Shown here in pieces: positions 1 through 7,151 of a DNA stretch of 14,417 nucleotides; the stretch's first letter is position 1; every line of letters begins with the position of its first letter. The stretch lies in contig JBJMSU010000171.1 in assembly GCA_045801465.1 (NCBI GenBank), positions 1 to 14,417 of the forward strand, given 5' to 3'. The translations under genes were made by a program, and so were the position numbers. This stretch comes from DATFWC01 sp045801465 (GTDB lineage Bacteria > Pseudomonadota > Alphaproteobacteria > Rhizobiales > Xanthobacteraceae). The notes under the pieces are model-generated. The model was not told the DNA's origin. It worked only from the letters and a program-made list of their open reading frames with translations, and ran no database searches.

Positions 1-1
1 A

Positions 2-1230
<1,229 letters not shown>

Positions 1231-1254
1231 TCAAGGAAAGGCGTCAAACAAACG

Positions 1255-1278
1255 AAGGGCGGCCGCAAGGCCGCCCTT
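1255..1278. terminator. Bidirectional intrinsic terminator between groEL and the soxCD pair
   Basis: A perfect 10-bp stem (AAGGGCGGCC at 1255-1264, GGCCGCCCTT at 1269-1278) closes a GCAA tetraloop of the stable GNRA type. It lies 29 bp after the groEL stop and 41 bp after the stop of the convergent cytochrome gene. On the plus strand the stem ends in TTT; on the minus strand the following bases are T-rich (CGTTTGTTTG). It can therefore serve both convergent transcripts. Confidence 0.85.
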
Positions 1279-1319
1279 TAACGTTGCCGAAATTTCGGCG
1301 GCGTCCCGGCTGGCGTCCC

Positions 1320-1862
1320 TCAACGCGACAGGAAGGGCTGCGACGCCGGGAACGGGATGAACCCGTCCCGGTTGGGCATTCTCACCTTGGGCAGCGACTG
1401 CGCGTCGAGCACGTCGTGCGTCGCGATGATTCCGTTCCGATGGAGGATGTACGCGGAGACCGCATAGACTTCGTCGCTGGTCAGCGATTTCGATTCCTGA
1501 AACGGCATCGCGCGCCGGACGTAGTCGAACAGCGTCGTCGCATAGGGCCAATAGCTCCCGACCGTCTTCAGCGGGGCCTTGTCGGGTGCGAGCGATCCTG
1601 CTCCGCCGACCAGCGGGTCATTCGGGCGCCCCGCCGCGTTCTCGCCGTGGCAGGCCTGGCACTTCGCGGCGTAGATCGCTTCGCCCTGCGCAGCCGTGCC
1701 GCTGCCGGGCGGAAGGCCGGTGCCGTCGGGTCCGATGCTGATGTCCCACGGCGCGATATCGGCGGGCGCGATCGGTTGTCCCAACTGCGCTTGCGCGGAC
1801 GCGGCGGTTGGCACGCCGATGGTGATCGCCGCGGCGAGCGCGAGGCGTTCAAGCATACGCAT
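1320..1862 (-). CDS. soxD: Periplasmic c-type cytochrome, SoxD/SorB-like electron acceptor of SoxC
   Basis: A 180-residue exported monoheme cytochrome c that should take electrons from the molybdenum subunit encoded just upstream. A Sec signal peptide (hydrophobic residues ~7-20, likely cut after ASA at 23) is followed by the heme-binding site CQACH at residues 68-72. The conserved stretches GPDGTGLPPGSGTA, VGSYWPYATTLFDYVRRAMPF and KVRMPNRDGFIPF are those of the cytochrome domain of SoxD; a methionine in RRAMPF or KVRMP probably provides the sixth heme ligand. Paracoccus SoxD is diheme and about twice this length, so this is a short, single-heme version nearer to SorB in size. The start at 1862 is chosen because GGGGGAGG lies 6 nt upstream and a signal peptide follows directly; the reading frame is open further upstream, but those residues are noise inside soxC. 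It overlaps soxC by 14 bp, suggesting translational coupling. Confidence 0.9.
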   Translation of the reverse strand: MRMLERLALAAAITIGVPTAASAQAQLGQPIAPADIAPWDISIGPDGTGLPPGSGTAAQGEAIYAAKCQACHGENAAGRPNDPLVGGAGSLAPDKAPLKTVGSYWPYATTLFDYVRRAMPFQESKSLTSDEVYAVSAYILHRNGIIATHDVLDAQSLPKVRMPNRDGFIPFPASQPFLSR

Positions 1863-3126
1863 TGGTCGCCTCCCCCTTGTCGTCGATCCGCCAGCTGGCG
1901 ATGGCATTGTAGTGGTAGACCCCGCGCAGGCCGCGTTCGGCGGCGAATTGCGCGCGCGTCGGCTGCACCATGCCGGCGTCGTCGGTGGCGCGGCTTTGCA
2001 GCACGGCCGGGCCTCCGTTCCACTGCCACGGCGCGCGGAAACGCACCGGCGCCTTGGGCAGGATCGGGCCCTGCAAGGCCGCGGGCGCCCAGCTTTGCCC
2101 GCCGTCGGCCGACACGTCCACCTGCCGGATGCTGCCGTTGCCCGACCAGGCAAGCCCGGAAATTTCATAGAACCCGGCGCCCTTCAACGTCATGCCCGGT
2201 GACGGCCGCGTGATGACGGATTTCACCTCCATCGGAAACACGAACTGCCAAGCCTTCCCGTCTTGGCGCAGCACCGTGTACTTCGAGGTTTCGTCCTTGG
2301 TCATCGCCGGCTCGGTGACGAGCTTGATGCGGCGCAGCCATTTGACGTTCATGTTGCCTTCGAAGCCGGGCAGCAAGAGCCGCACCGGATAGCCGTTCGA
2401 AGGCCGTATCCGCTCGCCGTTCTGGTAGAGGCACACGAGCGCATCGTCCATCGCCTTGGCCAGCGGGATGCTGCGGCTCATCGCGGCGGAGTCCGCGCCT
2501 TCGGCGATCAGCCAGCGCGCCGACGGCTCGACGCCGGCCTCATCGAGGAGCGTCGCCAGCCGCACGCCGGTCCATTCCTGGCATCCGATAAGGCCGTGGA
2601 TGGCGGCAATGCCGAGCGGCTGCGCCTGCGGCGCGTTGAGCGCCTGGCTGTTGCCGGCGCATTCGATGAAGGCGATGCGCGATTGCATCGGGTAGCGCGA
2701 CAACGCCTCGATCGTGAACACGAGCGGCCGCTTCACCAAGCCATGAATCACCAGTCGGTGCGCAGCGGGATCGATGTCGGGGATGCCGGAATGGCTGCGC
2801 TCGAAGTGCAGCCCGGACGGCGTGATCATGCCGTCGAGCAGGTGCAGCGGCGTGCGCGCGGCGCCGATGCCCTGTGTCGCCGGATTGGGCGGGGCCGGAA
2901 TAGCCCGCACGACCTTGTCCTCGAAGCGGGAGGGTTGACTGTAAGGTGCAAAACCGGCGCCGGGCGCCTTCATCCAGGGCTGGACGGGCAGGGGCTCCGC
3001 CAATGCGCCCGAAACGCCGGCGCCTGCCGCGCCGGCGCCGAATGCGCCTTCGAGGAAGACGCGGCGGCTGAGAATTCCGTTCCCGGCAACCGGATCGTCC
3101 GGTTGTTGCTTGTCAATCGTGCCCAT
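1849..3126 (-). CDS. soxC: Sulfite/sulfur dehydrogenase molybdenum subunit SoxC, Tat-exported
   Basis: A 425-residue periplasmic molybdopterin enzyme of the sulfite oxidase family, oxidising sulfite or Sox-bound sulfane sulfur and passing electrons to the cytochrome encoded next. A twin-arginine signal (SRRVFL, residues 20-25, followed by a Gly/Ala-rich hydrophobic stretch, probable cut after ALA at 43) fits export of a folded cofactor enzyme. The SoxC motif HFERSHSGIPDIDP is at ~107-120, and the molybdenum-ligating cysteine is in FIECAGNS (Cys ~156). The C-terminal part (~300-425) fits the dimerisation domain. The start at 3126 has GGGAG 9 nt upstream. An in-frame ATG at 3183 would add 19 charged residues before the Tat signal and overlap the hydroxylase remnant, so it is less likely. 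No other sox genes are visible, so free sulfite is a plausible substrate (inference). Confidence 0.93.
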   Translation of the reverse strand: MGTIDKQQPDDPVAGNGILSRRVFLEGAFGAGAAGAGVSGALAEPLPVQPWMKAPGAGFAPYSQPSRFEDKVVRAIPAPPNPATQGIGAARTPLHLLDGMITPSGLHFERSHSGIPDIDPAAHRLVIHGLVKRPLVFTIEALSRYPMQSRIAFIECAGNSQALNAPQAQPLGIAAIHGLIGCQEWTGVRLATLLDEAGVEPSARWLIAEGADSAAMSRSIPLAKAMDDALVCLYQNGERIRPSNGYPVRLLLPGFEGNMNVKWLRRIKLVTEPAMTKDETSKYTVLRQDGKAWQFVFPMEVKSVITRPSPGMTLKGAGFYEISGLAWSGNGSIRQVDVSADGGQSWAPAALQGPILPKAPVRFRAPWQWNGGPAVLQSRATDDAGMVQPTRAQFAAERGLRGVYHYNAIASWRIDDKGEATNAYA

Positions 3127-3161
3127 GATCTGTCGCTCCCTTTGCGGCCATTCTCTGCGTT

Positions 3162-3495
3162 TCAGGTCGTGCTGTCGCGGCACGGCGTTTCTATCCTGTC
3201 GAGCAGATTATCGACGATCGCGTGAAACTTTGTCCACGGCGCTTCGCGGTCGCTCTGGTTGCGGACGATGATCGAATTCCCGGCGTAGAATTTCTCGTAC
3301 AGCATGTGGCGGCCGGCGAATTCCGAGCCCACCACATCCCAGCTCGGCGGCCTTGAGCGCGAACAGATCGGCGATCGTCTGCGCACCGTGGCGAAACGCC
3401 GGATGGCGGGTGACGTCGTCCACCCGTTCCGAGCCGATATACACGACCCGCCCGTCGCGCATGCGCTCGAGCTTGTCTCGTCCAGTGGCCAACAT
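3162..3495 (-). pseudogene. HpaB-type 4-hydroxyphenylacetate 3-hydroxylase remnant, internal deletion plus frameshift
   Basis: Two pieces of one gene family are joined. From the ATG at 3495, about 45 residues (TGRDKLERMRDGRVVYIG, then ERVDDVTRHPAFRHGAQTIADLFALKA) match the N-terminus of flavin-dependent HpaB hydroxylases. From about 3341, in a different reading frame, about 50 residues (WDVVGSEFAGRHMLYEKFYAG, then NSIIVRNQSDREAPWTKFHAIVDNLL) match its extreme C-terminus. The family is usually about 480-540 residues, so roughly 400 internal residues are gone. The frame changes around 3341-3355, giving a 103-codon frame that runs off into unrelated sequence. The original start still looks usable (GGAG about 10 nt upstream). 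The product lacks FAD and substrate sites and cannot be an active hydroxylase. HpaB relatives act on phenolic acids with a partner flavin reductase; none is seen here. Confidence 0.8.
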
Positions 3496-3514
3496 CTTAG
3501 AGGATCTCCGCAGG

Positions 3515-3542
3515 TTCAAGGGCGTGGGAGTTGGTCTATATT
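3515..3542 (+). promoter_or_regulatory. Candidate sigma-70 promoter for the cupin-RidA operon
   Basis: TATATT at 3537-3542 (5/6 to the -10 consensus) lies 16 bp after TTCAAG at 3515-3520 (3/6 to the -35). This would start transcription about 75 bp before the cupin GTG. The same AT-rich patch read on the minus strand gives TAATAT (3538-3543), 18 bp after TTGGCC (3562-3567), a possible original promoter of the hydroxylase remnant. Both calls rest only on hexamer likeness. Confidence 0.3.
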
Positions 3543-3625
3543 AGAGTCCGCCTCGGCATGCGGCCAAGCTCGCGCCATCATCAGTTGGCCTCATTGCATT
3601 GTCGAGCAAAGCGGGGAGGGAAGCC

Positions 3626-4225
3626 GTGAAGCGCAGCGTATTGTGGTCGATCCTGAGTGCCTTGGTGATCTCGGCAGCGCCGGCTGCCGGCCAGGAGCAG
3701 AAAGTGAGCGAAGTCCGCCGCGTCGTGACGAAAATCGATGCGTCCGGCAAGGCGGTGGTGATGTTCGATGCTCGCGTGCCGATGAAGAGCTTTCGCTCGC
3801 CCAATCCGGCCGGCGACATGTGGATCAGCGAAAAGGGTCCGCCCGACTTTTCCTGGACTGAAGATCGCGCCAACATCAAGATCGGCCTGGTGCCGCCAAA
3901 GAACGGCAACGTGTTCCGCATCGTCGACTTCGTGCCCATCAATCCCGAAGTGGAAAAAGGTGACATCAACCTGATGATGAAGGTGGTCGGCGATCATGCG
4001 CCGGCAAAGGGTTTGCCGCCTCGCCATCCGATGATGCACCGGACGCGCAGCCTCGATTATGCGATCATTATGTCGGGCGAAATCGACATGCTGCTGGACG
4101 AAGGCGAGGTTCACCTCAAGGCCGGCGACGTCGTGGTTCAGCAGGCGACCAATCACGCCTGGATCAATCGTGGCAAGGAGATCTGCCGCATTGCGTTCAT
4201 CCTGATCGATTCGGAGGAGCCCTGA
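3626..4225 (+). CDS. Secreted cupin-domain protein
   Basis: A 199-residue protein with an N-terminal signal peptide (MKRSVLWSILSALVISAAPAAG, cut near residue 21-23) and a small C-terminal cupin barrel. Cupin motif 1 is loose (HPMMHRTRSLDYAIIMSG), with two histidines that could bind metal. Motif 2 (GDVVVQQATNHAWINRG) keeps the His and Asn but lacks the usual PxG. The fold is well supported; the reaction is unknown. I chose the GTG at 3626 because GGGGAGGG sits 6 nt before it and a signal peptide follows at once; an ATG at 3599 in the same frame has no such site and would put charged residues before the signal. A RidA-family gene follows after 35 bp, so the two are probably co-transcribed. Cupins with RidA partners occur in aromatic or amino-acid breakdown clusters, but an exported cupin is not the usual ring-cleaving dioxygenase. 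Confidence 0.8.
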   Translation: MKRSVLWSILSALVISAAPAAGQEQKVSEVRRVVTKIDASGKAVVMFDARVPMKSFRSPNPAGDMWISEKGPPDFSWTEDRANIKIGLVPPKNGNVFRIVDFVPINPEVEKGDINLMMKVVGDHAPAKGLPPRHPMMHRTRSLDYAIIMSGEIDMLLDEGEVHLKAGDVVVQQATNHAWINRGKEICRIAFILIDSEEP

Positions 4226-4260
4226 TCGCCCGGCGCGATTGAGCGACGATGGAGAGCCCC

Positions 4261-4719
4261 ATGAACAAGCCGAGCGATCCGCGCGCCCCCTTCCGGCTCG
4301 AGGCCGTGCACCCCAGGCCCGAGGAGGCGCACCGGATGCCCTATGCGCCGGCCGTGCGCATCGTCGGCGCGTGCGATCTGATGTTCATCTCCGGCGCCAC
4401 GCCGTCGCCGCTCTATCACGATCATCCGCACCGCGACGAGGAGCACGTGCATCCGCACGCGATCGAGCAGCAGACGCGCAACGCCATGGAGGCGATCAGG
4501 TCCATACTCGATGCGGTAGGGGCATCCTGGAAGGACGTCGTGAAGGTGACGAAGTATTTGACCGACATTCGCGACTTCGACGGCATGCATCGGGAGATGA
4601 ATGCCTATTTCGGCGATTGGCGGCCGGCGAGCACGACATTGTGCGTCAACCAGCTGAGCTCGCCGGGCGCCCGCGTCGAGCTCGACATGATCGTGGCGCT
4701 GCCGAAGTCGGGGAGTTAA
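4261..4719 (+). CDS. RidA/YjgF/UK114-family protein lacking the catalytic arginine
   Basis: A 152-residue cytoplasmic protein of the trimeric Rid family, whose archetype hydrolyses reactive enamine/imine intermediates. Family features are LMFISGATPSPLYHDH near the start, the helix EQQTRNAMEAIRSILDAVGAS, WKDVVKVTKYLTDIRDF, MNAYFGDWRPAST and the final strand ARVELDMIVALP. Aligning PASTTLCVNQL with the E. coli RidA segment PARSCVEVARL puts Ser at the position of the essential Arg105. It therefore belongs with Rid subgroups lacking that residue, and imine deaminase activity should not be assumed. A histidine-rich insert (HDHPHRDEEHVHPH) could bind metal. The ATG at 4261 has GGAGAG 6 nt upstream; the ATG at 4249 overlaps that site and is less likely. 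It follows the cupin gene by 35 bp. Confidence 0.85.
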   Translation: MNKPSDPRAPFRLEAVHPRPEEAHRMPYAPAVRIVGACDLMFISGATPSPLYHDHPHRDEEHVHPHAIEQQTRNAMEAIRSILDAVGASWKDVVKVTKYLTDIRDFDGMHREMNAYFGDWRPASTTLCVNQLSSPGARVELDMIVALPKSGS

Positions 4720-4740
4720 GTTCAATATTGACCACGACTG

Positions 4741-4784
4741 CCTCACCCTGAGGAGGCCGCCGGAGGCGGCCGTCTCGAAGGGTG
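4741..4784. repeat. Intergenic palindromic repeat, copy 1 (inverted relative to copy 2)
   Basis: The element runs CCTCACCCTGAGGAGG, an inner GC-rich hairpin (GGCCGCC, GGA, GGCGGCC), then CGTCTCGAAGGGTG. Its outer halves match, in reverse complement, the element at 4839-4881. This layout, with conserved CTCAnCCTGAGGAGG and CGTCTCGAAGGnTG ends around a variable hairpin, resembles a repeat I recognise from Bradyrhizobium and Rhodopseudomonas intergenic regions. Lying 21 bp after the RidA stop, it may also end that transcript. Confidence 0.75.
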
Positions 4785-4838
4785 CTACTCAAGGCGTGCA
4801 TGCAACTCGAGCGGCGAAGAAACAGTGGGAGTGCTTGG

Positions 4839-4881
4839 CCATCCTTCGAGACGGGCGCTACGCGCCCTCCTCAGGATGAGG
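4839..4881. repeat. Intergenic palindromic repeat, copy 2 (inverted relative to copy 1)
   Basis: CCATCCTTCGAGACG, an inner hairpin (GGGCG, CTA, CGCGCCC-like), then CCTCCTCAGGATGAGG. The reverse complement matches the element at 4741-4784 at both outer ends, while the inner hairpin has different bases. The two copies face each other across about 54 bp, so single-stranded DNA or RNA could fold into one long cruciform carrying two side hairpins. It lies 75 bp upstream of the dienelactone-hydrolase-like gene. Confidence 0.75.
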
Positions 4882-4955
4882 GCCGTTGTCGCGGTAGGCT
4901 CGGAATAGCCGCTGTGGCTGCCGTGTTATTGTGAGGATCGACTAGGGAGACGACA

Positions 4956-5831
4956 ATGGATCAACGCATCATCAATCTCTACGACCGGTTCACCCATGGC
5001 GGCATCAGCCGCCGCGATTTCCTCGACCGGCTGGCCGAGCTCGCAGGCTCGGCCGCGGCGGCGGCGGCGTTGCTGCCGCTGTTGCAGAACGACTATGCCC
5101 GGGCGGCGATGATCCCCGCCGAGGATGCGCGGCTTGCCACCGAGCGCGTCGCCTACGATTCTCCCAAGGGCAAGATCAACGGCTACCTGGCGCGCGCGAA
5201 ATCCAAGGGCAAGCGTCCGGTCGTTCTGGTCATCCACGAGAACCGCGGCCTCAATCCGCATCTCGAGGATGTCGCCCGCCGCCTCGCGGTCGAAGGGTTT
5301 CTCGCCTATGCGGTCGACCTGCTGTCGCTGGTCGGTGGCACGCCGGAGAACGAGGATGCGGCGCGCGAGCTGCATCCCAAGATGAACCAGGACGACGCCG
5401 TCACGGCGCTGGTGGCGGCAGTGTCGTTCCTCAAGAGCCATCCGGAATCCACCGGCAAGGTGGGGGCGGTCGGCTTCTGTTTCGGCGGCCTGATGATCAA
5501 TCGCCTGGCAGCCTCCAGCCCGGAGCTCGACGCCGGCGTGGCCTACTACGGCCGGCAGGTTCCCGCCGCCCAGGTGCCCAACATCAAGGCGTCGCTCCTC
5601 CTGCACTACGCCGAGAACGACGACCCGGTGAATTCCGGCATCGCCGCCTACGAGGCGGCGCTGAAGGCCAACAACAAGAAGTACACGATCCACGTCTATC
5701 CGGGCACGCAGCACGCCTTCAACAACGACACCGGCGCGGCGCGCTACAACAAGGCGGCGGCCGATCTCGCCTGGGAGCGGACCCTGGCGTTCTTCAAGGA
5801 GACCCTCGGCGCACCACCCAAGGCGGCGTGA
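4956..5831 (+). CDS. Tat-exported dienelactone hydrolase family protein, YghX-like
   Basis: A 291-residue alpha/beta hydrolase. The N-terminus has a twin-arginine motif (SRRDFL, residues 18-23) followed by an alanine-rich hydrophobic run (~30-43), so the enzyme is probably periplasmic or membrane-tethered. The catalytic set of the dienelactone hydrolase family is present: HENRG with Glu ~95, the nucleophile elbow GFCFGG with Cys ~175, Asp in AENDDP (~222-223) and His in GTQHAFNND (~253). The segments VIHENRGLNPHLEDVARR and AADLAWERTL closely match my memory of E. coli YghX. Classical dienelactone hydrolases open 4-carboxymethylenebut-2-en-4-olide in chloroaromatic catabolism and are cytoplasmic; the substrate of the exported YghX branch is unknown. 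GGGAG lies 6 nt before the ATG, which fixes the start. It converges on dctP-1 with 42 bp between stops and no clear terminator there. Confidence 0.9.
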   Translation: MDQRIINLYDRFTHGGISRRDFLDRLAELAGSAAAAAALLPLLQNDYARAAMIPAEDARLATERVAYDSPKGKINGYLARAKSKGKRPVVLVIHENRGLNPHLEDVARRLAVEGFLAYAVDLLSLVGGTPENEDAARELHPKMNQDDAVTALVAAVSFLKSHPESTGKVGAVGFCFGGLMINRLAASSPELDAGVAYYGRQVPAAQVPNIKASLLLHYAENDDPVNSGIAAYEAALKANNKKYTIHVYPGTQHAFNNDTGAARYNKAAADLAWERTLAFFKETLGAPPKAA

Positions 5832-5873
5832 TGGTGCAGCTCAGTTCGGCGCTCCGGCTGCCCTGCTGCCTGC

Positions 5874-6986
5874 TTAGCGGAAGAAGTGCTTGTAGGCTGC
5901 CGACAGCGCGTTGCTGTCGAGGTTGTTTGTCTGCAGGTAGGCTGCGGTTCGCCGGACCCAAGCCTTTTGCGAATCGACCACCTTCTTGAAGAAGGGATCA
6001 TGCGACTGCTCGGCAATAACCTTGTCCCAGGCAGCCAATTGATCGGCGAGGACCTTATCCCCGGTTTTGACGACGTTCACGCCGCGCTTCTTGATTTCGT
6101 CGAAATCCTTCGAGTAGCGTTCATACGCCATTCCGAGCATGTCGGTACCGGACGCGAAGGCGGCCCATTTCAGGATGGCCTTCATTTCGGAAGGCAGTGC
6201 TTCGTACCTTTGCCCGTTGAAGATGACTTCGAACGCTTCCACCGACTGATGATGGCTTCCCATCATGTAGAATTTTGCGACGTCCGGAAGACCGAGCAGC
6301 AGGTCGGATGACGGATTGTTGAATTCCGCTCCATCCAGCAGACCGCCGTCCATGGCGCGCACGACTTCGCCGCCGGGCAGGATCATCACCGAGGCGCCGA
6401 GCGTTTTGAACAGGTCCGCCGAGAGGCCTACCGTCCGGTACTTCATGTTCTTGAAATCTTCGCCGGTCTTGATCTCCTTCTGGAACCAGCCGAGCGGCTG
6501 GCTGGGCATCGGGAAGTACAGCAGGCCGACGAGGTTGAGCTTGAGGATGACGTTCACCAGTTCCTTGTACAGCGCCTCGCCGCCGCCGTAGTAGAACCAA
6601 CCAAGCAGGCCATGGGAATCCCAGCCGAACGATGGCGCCGTGCCGAACAACGAGAACGCCTTGTGCTTGCCGTACCAATAGGCGCAGACGCCATGGCCGG
6701 CATCGAGAATGCCGGAATGGACCGCGTCCTGCATCTGGAAGGCGGGAACCACCGTACCGGCGGCAAGCACTTCGAGCTTCAGCCGCCGTCCGGTCATGTC
6801 GTTGACCTTCTTGGCGTAGTCGATCGCCATCTCGTGAAAGATGTCCTTGGTCGGCCACGTCGATTGGTACTTCCAGGTGATCGTCTGCGCGCGCGAGACC
6901 TGCGGCATGGCAATCGTCGCGGCACCGGCAGTGCCCGCAGCCAGCAGAAATCTGCGCCGCGACGTACGAGAGCTGCCGGATGTCAT
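5874..6986 (-). CDS. dctP: TRAP transporter solute-binding protein, DctP family (copy 1, distal)
   Basis: A 370-residue periplasmic receptor that captures a substrate, probably an organic acid, and delivers it to the DctQM permease encoded upstream. A Tat signal (SRRRFLLAAG, residues 9-18; likely cut after SRA at 33) precedes the mature part. TRAP receptor features are STWPTKDIFHEMAIDYAKK near the start, KYRTVG carrying the arginine that usually contacts a substrate carboxylate, and GGEVVRAMDGGLLDGAEFNN. The whole resembles the mannitol/chloroaromatic and 2-oxoacid (TakP-like) branch. It looks about half identical by eye to the second receptor at 9654-10796, with a nearly identical signal peptide. 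It lies 165 bp after dctM, a gap with room for its own promoter (TATAAA on the minus strand at 7055-7060, weak -35). The start has AAAGG 9 nt upstream. The ligand is not deducible. Confidence 0.93.
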   Translation of the reverse strand: MTSGSSRTSRRRFLLAAGTAGAATIAMPQVSRAQTITWKYQSTWPTKDIFHEMAIDYAKKVNDMTGRRLKLEVLAAGTVVPAFQMQDAVHSGILDAGHGVCAYWYGKHKAFSLFGTAPSFGWDSHGLLGWFYYGGGEALYKELVNVILKLNLVGLLYFPMPSQPLGWFQKEIKTGEDFKNMKYRTVGLSADLFKTLGASVMILPGGEVVRAMDGGLLDGAEFNNPSSDLLLGLPDVAKFYMMGSHHQSVEAFEVIFNGQRYEALPSEMKAILKWAAFASGTDMLGMAYERYSKDFDEIKKRGVNVVKTGDKVLADQLAAWDKVIAEQSHDPFFKKVVDSQKAWVRRTAAYLQTNNLDSNALSAAYKHFFR

Positions 6987-7151
6987 GCGCGTCGACCTTT
7001 CTCGGCAGCACGGCCCCCGAATGATGTGCCTTGCCGACGGGGGATCTGGCGACTTTTATACTGCCGAGTTCGAGACCAGAGAAGCAGGCGACAGGATATC
7101 GGTTGACGAAGGACTACTTCTCGAGAGCCGGGGTCTTCGGCACGGGTACAC

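Noticed and set aside
1284..2213. Long plus-strand open frames opposite soxC and soxD
   Set aside because: Arg/Pro/Ala-rich noise typical of the antisense strand of GC-rich genes; the minus-strand proteins have clear family motifs.
3127..3183. Alternative soxC start at 3183
   Set aside because: It would add a charged segment before the Tat signal and overlap the end of the hydroxylase remnant; the ATG at 3126 has a proper ribosome site.
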